Shown here one piece after another: positions 21,003 to 29,581 of a DNA stretch of 40,825 bases. Positions within the stretch are counted from its first letter, which is position 1. Every line of letters begins with the position of its first letter. The notes below the pieces were generated by a model. The model was given only the letters and a program-made list of their open reading frames with translations. It was not told the origin of the DNA and searched no databases. A program made the translations under genes and the position numbers. The DNA is taken from positions 1 through 40,825 of the forward strand of contig JAIXYO010000014.1 in assembly GCA_027490215.1 (NCBI GenBank). The letters are read 5' to 3'. The DNA is from Rubrivivax sp. GTDB taxonomy: Bacteria > Pseudomonadota > Gammaproteobacteria > Burkholderiales > Burkholderiaceae_C.

Positions 21003-22121
21003 TTACCTATGGCCTTGCGCAGGCAGCCACGCCTGCAGCAGTGACTCGTACTCGTCGAGGATCGCCGGCCACGTAAAGGCGTCACGGAAACGCTGCGAGC
21101 TAGCGGTGCGCATACGGTCCAGCGCATTGACATCGGTGTCTAGGCGATCCAGCACCGCGGCAAAGCTGTCGGCGCCTTCAAAGTAGGCGGCTCCATCTCC
21201 CGCTACCCAGCGATTAAAGCGGTTGTCGTGCGCAATCACTGCATTTCCTGCCCCCAACGCCTCAACCAGCGACGGATTGGTGCCGCCCACCTGATGACCG
21301 TGTACGTAGGCGGCCCCATGGACCCGCAACGCCTTCACCACTGGCTTGTCATAGATGGCACCAAGGAACTTCACCTCCGGCCCTGCTGCCGCCTGCACCT
21401 GCGCGTGATAGGGCACAGCCGGGTTGTAGTTGCCCAGCACTGCCAGAGTCATCCCGCGCGTTCGCCGGGAGAAGCCTTGCACCATCTCCAGGATCGAGTT
21501 CTCGGGCTCGGGCCGTGCCACCACCGTCATGTAGCGGCCGGGTATGAGCCCCAGCGCGCGCACCGGTGCTTCGTCCATCGGCGCTACGGCGTCGGCACCG
21601 TAGGCGATCGTGGTGATCTTGTCAGCGGGAACCCGGGTCTGTAGATGGTTCTTGATCTCCGGGTGGTCGGCCACGAGGTGATTGCCAAGCAGACAGCCGG
21701 CCCAATCGTTGAGCCACAGCCAAGCCTTGGCGACCGGGCCCCACTTTGCACGGGACCATTCGATGCCGTCCATGTTGATCACGTTGGGCACGCCGCGCAG
21801 GCGTAGCAGGGCGCAGAACAGTGCGGTGTTGTAGCCCAGCGTGAGGCAGAGATCGCCAAAGCCCGCAGCATGGCGCGTGGCCCGCCAGTCGAAGTTCATG
21901 GTGCTGCGAGGGCCACTGCCGGGCACGCTGATGTGCACCCGCTCCACCCCTTGCCAGCGATCCTCCCGCATCGGCGCCTTGCCCTCTTGCTGGCAGTACA
22001 CCACCACCCGCCAGCCACGTTGGACCAGGTACGACGCCAAATGCTCGGCAAATGTCTCAAAGCCGCCATGCGCGGCCGGCACGCCCCGCGTGCCCAGGAT
22101 GCGCAATGTCAGCGCGGTCAT
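21003..22121 (-). CDS. Glycosyltransferase, GT4 with DUF1972-type N-terminus
   Basis: A 372-residue GT-B fold glycosyltransferase. The N-terminal segment ILGTRGVPAAHGGFETFAEHL is the hallmark of the DUF1972/rhamnosyltransferase-like group. NMDGIEWSRAKW in the middle and GGTNPSLVEALGAGN near residues 283-297 are the expected acceptor-side and nucleotide-sugar-binding segments. It should add a sugar to the lipid-linked repeat unit at the cytoplasmic face; the sugar cannot be predicted. Its start overlaps the stop of the upstream glycosyltransferase by four bases. It is the last gene of the long minus-strand EPS arm. Confidence 0.9.
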   Translation of the reverse strand: MTALTLRILGTRGVPAAHGGFETFAEHLASYLVQRGWRVVVYCQQEGKAPMREDRWQGVERVHISVPGSGPRSTMNFDWRATRHAAGFGDLCLTLGYNTALFCALLRLRGVPNVINMDGIEWSRAKWGPVAKAWLWLNDWAGCLLGNHLVADHPEIKNHLQTRVPADKITTIAYGADAVAPMDEAPVRALGLIPGRYMTVVARPEPENSILEMVQGFSRRTRGMTLAVLGNYNPAVPYHAQVQAAAGPEVKFLGAIYDKPVVKALRVHGAAYVHGHQVGGTNPSLVEALGAGNAVIAHDNRFNRWVAGDGAAYFEGADSFAAVLDRLDTDVNALDRMRTASSQRFRDAFTWPAILDEYESLLQAWLPAQGHR

Positions 22122-23317
22122 CTGGATTCCCCTTTGAAGTTCGTCGACTCAGCGGCCTCCTGCAATACCGCTGTCACCCTCTCCACATAACCCCGAAGCG
22201 AGAAAACCAGACGCTGCCGCTCGCGTCCAGCCAGACCCATTGCCTCGCGAAGCAACCTATCGGCTGCCATGCACTTGAGAGCGGCTGCCAAGGCACTGGC
22301 ATCCCGCGGGGGCACCAGAAGGCCGGTTACACCGTCCTGCACGATCTCGATGAGCCCACCATGCGCTGCCGCGATCACTGGCTTAGCGAACCCCATCGCC
22401 TCCACCGCCACGCGGCCGAAGGGCTCAGGCTCGGTGGACGGCACTACCACCACATCAGCGGCAGTCCAAACCGATTCGACATCGTCACGGAATGGAGTCA
22501 CCGTGATCTGCGCCGCGCAGCCGCTGGCCGCGACTGCATCACGCAACTGCACCTCAAAATGCTCCTGGCCCGCATAAGCCGAGCCTACGATGGCCAAGTG
22601 CAACGGTGGTAGTTCCACCACACCCTGCCGAACCAGTGCAGCAAAGGCCTCGACCAGCAGTCCCTGCCCCTTCCAGGCGTTGATGCGACCCACCAAGACG
22701 AAGAGCATTTCCTCGGACGTTGCACCCAGGCTTCGCCGCGCAGCCACACGGTCTACCGGCGCACCAGATGGGTCCACGCCGTTCCAGACCACAACGTAGC
22801 GCGTTGCCTGGGCGGGACCACCGTCGGCGATCCAGGCCCGGGTTTCGCTGGAGTTGCAGATTGCGCGCACACACATCCGTCGCACCAATTGGCGGAACAC
22901 CCATGTCAGCTTGCGCGAGCTGGCCACGATCTCGCGCACGTGCCACACATGTGGCAGGCCCGCGCGGCGTGCAAAGAGTGCACCGCCCAGAATTGCCACG
23001 CTGTTGGAGTACACCAGTTGGAACTGGCGCTGGCGGTGCAATGCGCCCAAGAACCGCAGCGAGCCCAGCACCGCACGCATGGTGCGCCATAGCCCCGCGG
23101 GCGACAGCATGGCGCGCTGAAGTTTGCACACTTCGCCCACCAGTACCTCAGCGCCGCTGGCCTGCAGTGCCGCCACCAGCGGACCCGGCTCGGGCAGCAC
23201 CACCGTCATTGCCATGTGCGGTGGGCGCATGCGCACCACATCCAGCAGAGACTTGTCGGAACCGTAGAACTCGGCCGACGAATGCACTACCAGCACCCGC
23301 AGCGGCGCAGCGCTCAA
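22118..23317 (-). CDS. Glycosyltransferase family 4
   Basis: A 399-residue GT-B glycosyltransferase. The N-terminal domain begins VLVVHSSAEFYGSDKSLLDV with the glycine-rich acceptor loop. The C-terminal domain has LVGRINAWKGQGLLVEAFA and the nucleotide-sugar motif PSTEPEPFGRVAVEAMGFAK, which contains the EX7E pair, followed by GGLIEIVQDGVTGLLV. It is expected to be cytoplasmic or peripheral on the inner membrane and to extend the EPS repeat unit. It overlaps its neighbours on both sides by four bases, so three glycosyltransferase genes are translationally coupled. Confidence 0.92.
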   Translation of the reverse strand: MSAAPLRVLVVHSSAEFYGSDKSLLDVVRMRPPHMAMTVVLPEPGPLVAALQASGAEVLVGEVCKLQRAMLSPAGLWRTMRAVLGSLRFLGALHRQRQFQLVYSNSVAILGGALFARRAGLPHVWHVREIVASSRKLTWVFRQLVRRMCVRAICNSSETRAWIADGGPAQATRYVVVWNGVDPSGAPVDRVAARRSLGATSEEMLFVLVGRINAWKGQGLLVEAFAALVRQGVVELPPLHLAIVGSAYAGQEHFEVQLRDAVAASGCAAQITVTPFRDDVESVWTAADVVVVPSTEPEPFGRVAVEAMGFAKPVIAAAHGGLIEIVQDGVTGLLVPPRDASALAAALKCMAADRLLREAMGLAGRERQRLVFSLRGYVERVTAVLQEAAESTNFKGESR

Positions 23318-24567
23318 CGCGGGCCTCGCACCGGCGCAGCGCTTATCTCGACCACAGCCTGTGCCGCAGGAACAGGGAACCCGGGGCCTAAGTTCCGCAG
23401 CGCGGTTCCCAGCCCGCCCACACTGAACTGCTGGCGCACGCGGCTGCGCGCCAGCACGTCAATGGCACCGCCACCCAGTGCTCCGGCCACGGCGGCTGCA
23501 AAAGTCTCTGCCGTGTCTGCCACCTGCAGCAGCGCCACCACCTCGGCCGGCAGGCCGCGGGTGCCTTGGGTGGTGGTCACGATCGGCCGATCCGTCATCA
23601 GCATGTCGAGCATCTTCACCTGCACACCACTGCCGGTCATGACAGGGTTGACCAGCACAGCTGCGCCATGCATGTACCGCATCGGCTCGGCCACGTTGGC
23701 ATGCAGTGCCGCGCCGGCCTGGGCCGCCCAGGCCCGCACCTCTGCACCTGGGTGGCTGCCAACGATGGACACCGATACGCCCGGCCTGCGCGCCCGTAGC
23801 AGAGGCATCACCTCACGCAAAAGAAACTGCACCCCGCGCACGTTGTTGGGCGTGGCCAGGTTGCCGACGAACACCACGTCGCCGGGGATTGGCTCGGGCA
23901 CGTTTGCATCGGTCAATGCCTGCTCGGGCAAGGGCGGCAGCCAATGCAGGCGATTAACGCCCTGGCCCTGCCAGAACGCCAGATCGTCCACCGAGATGTC
24001 GTAGACCGCATCGGCACGGGCCATCAGCTGCCGCTCGAAGCGGGCCAGGCCCCAGCACGCCATTCGCCACGCCAGCTGGTTGCGCCAACGCAGCGCCACA
24101 TCGGCCTGGCGCGCCAGGTACTGGTGCTCGATGTTGTGCGAGCGGTAGGCCAGGCGGGCCCGGCTGCGCTGCAGGACCGCCAACACCACGCGCCCGAACC
24201 AGGGGCCGTCCAGCCACAGCAGATCAGGTGCGAAACCTTCCAACATTGCCTGCAACTGCCTCTGCTCAGCCGCTGCAGGCACCCTTGTGGCAGCATGCCA
24301 CGGCGTGTGCCAAGCCATCGCCAACTGGCGCAGCGTGCGCCAGGCGCTGCGCCGCATCGGAAAGCTGAATCGCTGAACCACTACCGCATCCACGGCTGCC
24401 AGGTCGGTGGCGTCGGGCGCAAGCGGGTGCCCATCCGGTTCGATCAGGCACACCAGCATCACCTGGTGGCCAAGCGCACGCAGCGCCAGGATCCGCCGCC
24501 ACACGTCGGCGCGACCGCCACGGTTTGGCGGGTAAGGCAGGTCTGGTGCAAACACGCAAATCTTCAT
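23314..24567 (-). CDS. Glycosyltransferase family 4
   Basis: A 417-residue GT-B glycosyltransferase beginning CVFAPDLPYPPNRGGRADVW, the usual start of sugar transferases in EPS loci. The central SHNIEHQYLARQ and the C-terminal GSGVQVKMLDMLMTDRPIVTT segment are family marks. The second acidic residue of the donor motif is present as Asp in MLDML rather than the more common Glu. It lies 61 bases downstream of the methyltransferase gene and overlaps the next glycosyltransferase gene by four bases. Confidence 0.9.
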   Translation of the reverse strand: MKICVFAPDLPYPPNRGGRADVWRRILALRALGHQVMLVCLIEPDGHPLAPDATDLAAVDAVVVQRFSFPMRRSAWRTLRQLAMAWHTPWHAATRVPAAAEQRQLQAMLEGFAPDLLWLDGPWFGRVVLAVLQRSRARLAYRSHNIEHQYLARQADVALRWRNQLAWRMACWGLARFERQLMARADAVYDISVDDLAFWQGQGVNRLHWLPPLPEQALTDANVPEPIPGDVVFVGNLATPNNVRGVQFLLREVMPLLRARRPGVSVSIVGSHPGAEVRAWAAQAGAALHANVAEPMRYMHGAAVLVNPVMTGSGVQVKMLDMLMTDRPIVTTTQGTRGLPAEVVALLQVADTAETFAAAVAGALGGGAIDVLARSRVRQQFSVGGLGTALRNLGPGFPVPAAQAVVEISAAPVRGPR

Positions 24568-24628
24568 GCAGTTTCCATTTGGGGCACGACAGTCCGCTCA
24601 ACATTGAATCGACGCGGTTTCAAGCCTT

Positions 24629-25462
24629 TCACAGCAGCGGTTTGCGCGCCTCCATGAACAGCGATGTCGGGTCGACGACGGCGCCCCCGCGCACGTCAAG
24701 TTCATAACTCGACCACTCGGCCACGGCACTCGTGTGTGGATCGACACGGAGCACATCCACGAAGCCGGCTTGACTGAGCGCACGGGCCAATGAGTAACGG
24801 TCGTACATCCACAAGTGCACCTCACCACCCAACCGAAAGCTGCCGACCTTCAGCGCTTCACTGCCCCAGCGTGCCAGCAGCTTTCTGCGCAACCAGCCCC
24901 CCACCTTAGCCGGGGTGATGCGCCCAAGCCGGCGCCATCGGTCGTCTGAACGGCCAGCTTGCGGTTGCCGCTTGCGGTGGATCAGGTCGGTGGCCACCTT
25001 GCCGATGCGTGCCACGACGTAGTCCTCATTGAGCATGGCAGGCTGACGAAGGTAATTGGCCATCGCGCCACCGGTGTCGTTGCGTACCACCTGGTCGTAC
25101 ATCTCGAGCATGAGCCAGTCATAGTCAGCCGCTGACCTGGCGGACGGATTACTCAGGTTTTGATCTAGAAGGCGCAAGTACTCGCGCGCCATGTCCTCCA
25201 GATCCGGCACCACCACGCGCAGGATGCCGCCCGGCCTCAGAACCCGCAGGCACTCGGCCAAAAAGGCCGGCGTGTTCTCCTTGGGAATGTGCTCCAGCAC
25301 TTGTGAGTGGTACACAACGTCGAATGTGCCCGTTTCGAAAGGGATGCCTTTGATCAGGTTGGCCGCGTGCACTGCAGGGTCGGCGGCCACCATGTCGATA
25401 TTGGTCCAGGCCAGGTGAAACTTTCTGCCGCAGCCGACGTTCAGGTAATTGACTTTTCCCAT
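24629..25462 (-). CDS. Class I SAM-dependent methyltransferase
   Basis: A 277-residue methyltransferase. Motif I is LNVGCGRKFH near the N-terminus, followed by the acidic NIDMV. DVVYHSQVLEHIPKENTP and LRVLRPGGILRVVVPDLEDM are motifs II and III of the Methyltransf_11 type. A second half of about 130 residues ends in EVHLWMYDRYSLARAL, a pattern seen in methyltransferases of polysaccharide loci. It may O-methylate a sugar or a lipid-linked intermediate; the acceptor is unknown. I chose the ATG at 25462 over the GTG immediately before it; GGAG lies upstream. It sits between the second beta-helix gene and the glycosyltransferases. Confidence 0.85.
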   Translation of the reverse strand: MGKVNYLNVGCGRKFHLAWTNIDMVAADPAVHAANLIKGIPFETGTFDVVYHSQVLEHIPKENTPAFLAECLRVLRPGGILRVVVPDLEDMAREYLRLLDQNLSNPSARSAADYDWLMLEMYDQVVRNDTGGAMANYLRQPAMLNEDYVVARIGKVATDLIHRKRQPQAGRSDDRWRRLGRITPAKVGGWLRRKLLARWGSEALKVGSFRLGGEVHLWMYDRYSLARALSQAGFVDVLRVDPHTSAVAEWSSYELDVRGGAVVDPTSLFMEARKPLL

Positions 25463-25506
25463 CACGGGTCATTGCTCCAGGGCAAGTTGAAAGGATGCAG
25501 GTTGCA

Positions 25507-27510
25507 TCATGGGCTGTCGCACAGCAACACCTGTGCCGGTAGCTGCGGCACCGTGGGGAGCGGCAGCAACACGCTGCAGCGGGGCACGCCAGTCGCGGGG
25601 GCGCGGGCGCCGGCGGCACCGTCAAGCACCAGCACGCGCGCGTTGGCAGCACGCAGAGCGACCGCATCATCGGCTGCGATACGGGCCCACGTCACGCCGG
25701 CCGGAAGTTCGAGCAGGGCATCCTGCCAGCGATTGGCTGGCTCGCTGGGTTGCACCGTCACGTCAGCAGGTGTGCCTGCCGTAGGCAGGCCCAAAGCTGC
25801 GCGGATGGGCGCGTCCACCAGGTCCAATAGGGCATGGGCACGCGCACCCAGCACAACGTTGCCGGCCACCACGTTGTCGAAGGCGTTGTGCAGGTAGATA
25901 CCCTGTGCCACATCGACCAGCAGATTGCCGCGCACCTCGGTACGGCGGGTCCATTCGTCGAGGTAGATACCGGAGAAGTAGTCGTTGACACCAAACTTCA
26001 CGCTGGTGTCCCCTGCCGCGCCAAGAACCAGATTGCCTAGGATGCGCACCGGTGCACGTCGGTCATCGCGGCCACGGCGCCAGGTGTAGATGGCCGCACA
26101 GTCCGACAGGCTGATACAGCTGTCAGCAACCCGGTTGCCCTGCACCAGGGCGTCGCCACCGACGCGGATGCCGATGTAACCGCTGCGGGCCACACGGTTG
26201 CGCTCGACCACTGACGCGTCCGTGCGGTGGGCGTTGATGGCCGCCAGCGCCGGACTGGCACCGTGCAGCAGGCCCGCACCGTGCACATTGCTGTCGCGCA
26301 CTTCGGCCCTTGCTACTTCCGCAAAGAACACGCCGTCGGCCCCACTGCGGTCAATGCGCAACTGCTCCACCTGGGCAAGCCGGGCGCCAGCCACTGCCAC
26401 TGCGTTGCCCCCTGACAGGGTGATGGCCAGATCGCGCAGAACGACCGTGCGGTCGGACTTCACATCGACCGCGTTGCCGCCGGCGCCGAAAAAGTCAACG
26501 CCCTGAACCACCACGCCTGCACTGCCGTGCACCTGCAGCAAGGGTTCGTCCAGCGCCACGCTCAGCACCTGGCTGCCCGTGCCCTGCACCGTCAGCACTT
26601 GTGCCAGACGGTCATGCGCCCAGCCTGGCCCCGCGCCCAGCATCCATGCCTTGCCGGTGAAAAACACACCGGCCTTTGTGCGCAGTGGGTAGCGCAGCGG
26701 CTGGTCCAGTTGTCGGCCATCGGCGCCCACCTGCCGCGTTTCAAGCAACCATTCCTGCGTGCGGGCCAGCAGCGTGGCACCGGCCAGCATGGCCGGGTCC
26801 AGCCGCGCATCGGCGGGCAGCGCGGTGGCGCTGGCCATGGTCTGAGGCCCGAAAATCAGATAGCCATTGGCCGGGTGGCGTGCACGTGGCACTGGCTGGT
26901 CGCCGGCAAACACCTGCACTAATGGCTGTTGCTGCACAAACCCACGGCGGCCAGCCTGACCAGCAAGCGTGCCTGCGACGGCTTGCGCCGCGCCAACAGG
27001 GCGGCGCCCATCAAACACCGGTCGCTGGCCGGCGGCACAAGGGGCAGCGGGCGCAATGCGCACCGTGCCGCCACCACGGGTGCGCAGTTGCAGCGGCGCA
27101 TAACGCGCACCGCAATCAAGCAGCACCTGGTCGCCATCGACCAGCACGATCCGCTCAAGATCGGCCGCCTCGGTTTGCACTGCAGATGCCCGCATGCCGG
27201 TGTTGGGCGCCAATCGAAAGTCAGCACCCAGCGCCGGCCAAGCGGCCAGCAGCGCAAGCGCGGCCGGTGCGCAACGCTTGACCAGCGCTGACAGGCACAG
27301 GGTCACCGCCGCTCCAGGCGCAAGCCGATCTTCCCCAGCCGGGGATTCGAACTTTGCGTGGCGCATGTGGTCGATGGGGCGGCGTACCCGAGCACGGGCT
27401 TCACGCGTTGCCGCCGCCCCCAGCCCGCATGCCAGCGCGCGGCTTGCCAGTGCGCAGATCTCGTCGGCCAGCTGCCCAGCCATGCGCAGACCAAGGGGGT
27501 TGTCGTTCAT
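25507..27510 (-). CDS. Beta-helix protein, probably exported, with unusual N-terminal extension
   Basis: A 667-residue right-handed beta-helix protein from ATG 27510. The centre shares a pattern with the large protein at 17980-20979: CISLSDCAAIYTW (Asp470-Cys471 region), later FSGIYLDEWTRRTEVRGNLL and AQGIYLHNAFDN. It may cleave or modify the EPS in the periplasm. The start is uncertain. ATG 27510 has a good GGGGAG seven bases upstream, but the signal-peptide-like stretch (APAALALLAAWPALGADF) begins only around residue 80. GTG 27306, with GGAG five bases upstream, would place it at the N-terminus, giving 599 residues. It lies 21 bases after the GT2 gene. Confidence 0.8.
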   Translation of the reverse strand: MNDNPLGLRMAGQLADEICALASRALACGLGAAATREARARVRRPIDHMRHAKFESPAGEDRLAPGAAVTLCLSALVKRCAPAALALLAAWPALGADFRLAPNTGMRASAVQTEAADLERIVLVDGDQVLLDCGARYAPLQLRTRGGGTVRIAPAAPCAAGQRPVFDGRRPVGAAQAVAGTLAGQAGRRGFVQQQPLVQVFAGDQPVPRARHPANGYLIFGPQTMASATALPADARLDPAMLAGATLLARTQEWLLETRQVGADGRQLDQPLRYPLRTKAGVFFTGKAWMLGAGPGWAHDRLAQVLTVQGTGSQVLSVALDEPLLQVHGSAGVVVQGVDFFGAGGNAVDVKSDRTVVLRDLAITLSGGNAVAVAGARLAQVEQLRIDRSGADGVFFAEVARAEVRDSNVHGAGLLHGASPALAAINAHRTDASVVERNRVARSGYIGIRVGGDALVQGNRVADSCISLSDCAAIYTWRRGRDDRRAPVRILGNLVLGAAGDTSVKFGVNDYFSGIYLDEWTRRTEVRGNLLVDVAQGIYLHNAFDNVVAGNVVLGARAHALLDLVDAPIRAALGLPTAGTPADVTVQPSEPANRWQDALLELPAGVTWARIAADDAVALRAANARVLVLDGAAGARAPATGVPRCSVLLPLPTVPQLPAQVLLCDSP

Positions 27511-27531
27511 CAGCGTGCTCCCCACCAGTTG

Positions 27532-28278
27532 TCAGACCGTTTGCCCGGCCATGCGCCGCAGCCTCAGTTCCACCCGCAAGGCCAGGTTGCCCAGTTTCCA
27601 CAGCGGCAATGGCAAGTAGCGCGCACGCACAGTGTTGCGTTCGGCTTCGCTGCGGGCGCCTGCCTGCACATGCGCGCCCGCGTCGTCGAAGCGAGCAATG
27701 TCGCGGTGCAGGTAGTGGAGCCGTGCGCCGGCGCGTACCGCGCGGATGAACCAGTCGAAATCGGCATTCCAGCGCAGCGCTGCGTCAAACGGGCCGATGC
27801 GCTGAAACAGGCTGCGGCGCACAAACACGGCTTGGTGGCAGAGGTCGCCAAGCAGCAGCCGGCGCCGGGTGACCCAGTGGAAGCGTTTGCGGCGAACGCC
27901 GCCAACGCCGACATACAACACATCACCGAACACGATGTCGGCCTGGGGTTGCGCAGCAATGGCCCGCGCGACGTCGCCCAGCACCTGCGGGTCGGCAAAC
28001 GCATCGCCGGCATTCAGGAAGAACAACCAGTCACCGCCGGCCAGCCCAACCGCCTTGTTCATGGCGTCGTAGATGCCAGCATCGGCCTCGCTGCGCCAGC
28101 GGTCGGGCTGCTGGGCGCGCAGCCAGTCGACGGAGCCATCGTTGCTGGCGCCGTCGACCACCACCCATTCGGCACCTGCAGCCGATTGCTGTGCGCGCAG
28201 TGACGCCAGCGTGCCGGGCAGCAGCGCGGCGGCATTGCGGCAGACGGTCAGCACCGACAGCCAGGGTGTCGCCGTCAT
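27532..28278 (-). CDS. Glycosyltransferase family 2 (WcaE-like)
   Basis: A 248-residue GT-A glycosyltransferase. The fold starts at WLSVLTVCRN, and EWVVVDGASNDGSVDWL plus SEADAGIYDAMNKAVGLAGGDWLFFLNAGD are the signatures of the colanic-acid WcaE-type group, the latter holding the metal-binding acidic segment. The acceptor region contains WNADFDWFIRAVRAG. The start ATG 28278 lies one base after the upstream stop; a much longer frame further upstream is only a shadow of the GT4 gene. It is expected to add one sugar of the repeat unit. Confidence 0.92.
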   Translation of the reverse strand: MTATPWLSVLTVCRNAAALLPGTLASLRAQQSAAGAEWVVVDGASNDGSVDWLRAQQPDRWRSEADAGIYDAMNKAVGLAGGDWLFFLNAGDAFADPQVLGDVARAIAAQPQADIVFGDVLYVGVGGVRRKRFHWVTRRRLLLGDLCHQAVFVRRSLFQRIGPFDAALRWNADFDWFIRAVRAGARLHYLHRDIARFDDAGAHVQAGARSEAERNTVRARYLPLPLWKLGNLALRVELRLRRMAGQTV

Positions 28279-28279
28279 C

Positions 28280-29581
28280 TCAGCAGCCCACCGCAGCGGT
28301 GCCGGCGCGGTACAGCGCCAGCAGTTCTGGCAAGCGCGCGTGCACACTCGCCGATTGGCCGCCGGGTGGCGTTGACGCCGCGCCACCCGCTGCCAGCAAG
28401 GCAGCGACCAATGCCGGCAGATCATCATGCAGCCGTAACTGGTCAGGTGCGCCAAAGCGCACCAGTTCGGGCGTACCGCCACGCCGCAGCGCATGGCAAG
28501 GCTTGCCCAGGCGCAGGGCTTCCAGGATGACGGTCCCGCAAGGCTCTTCACACACCGAGGGCACCACCGTGACGTTGGCAGCCGCAGCAGAAGCCAACAC
28601 CACCGCCAGCGGCTGGTGCCCATGCAGCGACAGGCGGTCATCGCCCATTGCCGCCAACGCGGCACGCTCCGGCCCGTCGCCATACACATGCACCCGCCAG
28701 TGCGCCGGCATGTGCGGCAAAAGCAGGCGAACGCAGGCCGCAATGCCCTTGGCCGGCTCGATGCGCCCGGCCATGTGCACTACCACTTGCTCGGTGCCTG
28801 CAGTGCTGGCGGAGTCCGCAGCCACCTGGCGCAGCGCTGCCTCATCGACGAAGTTGTGCACCACATGGGCCTGCGGCGCCGGCCCGTCAGGCACAGCCCG
28901 GCGCAGGTTGTCCAGCAAGAACTGCGACACAAACACCACTGGGTGCGTGGCAAAGGCTTCGGCTGTCTCACGCCGGTAGCGGCGCACCGCGGCGGCGCTG
29001 ACCGCCGTGCGCAGCGGCCCGGGCGCCGGGTGGATGCAGCCGGCACAGGCGCGGGGGTCGGTCTCGGTACAGACCTGCCCATGGCGAAAACGCATGTGGG
29101 TGATGCATTCGCTGCCCTGGTCGTGCCGGGTCTGGAGGAAGCGGATGCCCTGCGGCACATAGCGGCCGACCATCGGCAGATGGCCGTGGTAGTGCACCAC
29201 GTCGAATGCGTGGGCGTGGGCCACGATGGCCGCAGCGATGCGCCGGGCAAAGTAAGGCCGCTTGACCGGATTGAACACACCGGTGGCCGCTTCCTTCCAG
29301 CCCCGTACCGGGTCCGTGAACCCCGCCACGAACGGGCCGCGAAAGCCTGTTGGCTCGGCTTGATCAGCGTCGGCAAACTGCCGCCCCATCAACGTGACAG
29401 CATGGCCCGCATCGAGCAGCGCATTGCCCAGCGCCACCACATGCCGCGCCAACCCGCCCAGGGCCAGGCCTGGAATGTCCTCACAGACCAGCAAGATACG
29501 CAGGGGCCTCGCCGCGGCACCACCCGCTAGGCTGGCAACGCGCTCGCTGACGCGGGGCCGGGTCACGCTGTCGCTGTTCAT
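28280..29581 (-). CDS. Glycosyltransferase family 4
   Basis: A 433-residue GT-B glycosyltransferase. A polar N-terminal tail of about 30 residues precedes ILLVCEDIPGLALGGLARHV, the acceptor-side start. A cysteine-rich insert (CTETDPRACAGCIHP) has four cysteines within about 15 residues and might bind a metal, as in some EPS-locus GT4 enzymes. The donor domain has AGRIEPAKGIAACV and the motif SVCEEPCGTVILEALRLGKP with the EX7E pair. Start ATG 29581 overlaps the upstream flippase stop (ATGA). The frame is open further upstream, but that part overlaps the flippase gene. Confidence 0.92.
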   Translation of the reverse strand: MNSDSVTRPRVSERVASLAGGAAARPLRILLVCEDIPGLALGGLARHVVALGNALLDAGHAVTLMGRQFADADQAEPTGFRGPFVAGFTDPVRGWKEAATGVFNPVKRPYFARRIAAAIVAHAHAFDVVHYHGHLPMVGRYVPQGIRFLQTRHDQGSECITHMRFRHGQVCTETDPRACAGCIHPAPGPLRTAVSAAAVRRYRRETAEAFATHPVVFVSQFLLDNLRRAVPDGPAPQAHVVHNFVDEAALRQVAADSASTAGTEQVVVHMAGRIEPAKGIAACVRLLLPHMPAHWRVHVYGDGPERAALAAMGDDRLSLHGHQPLAVVLASAAAANVTVVPSVCEEPCGTVILEALRLGKPCHALRRGGTPELVRFGAPDQLRLHDDLPALVAALLAAGGAASTPPGGQSASVHARLPELLALYRAGTAAVGC

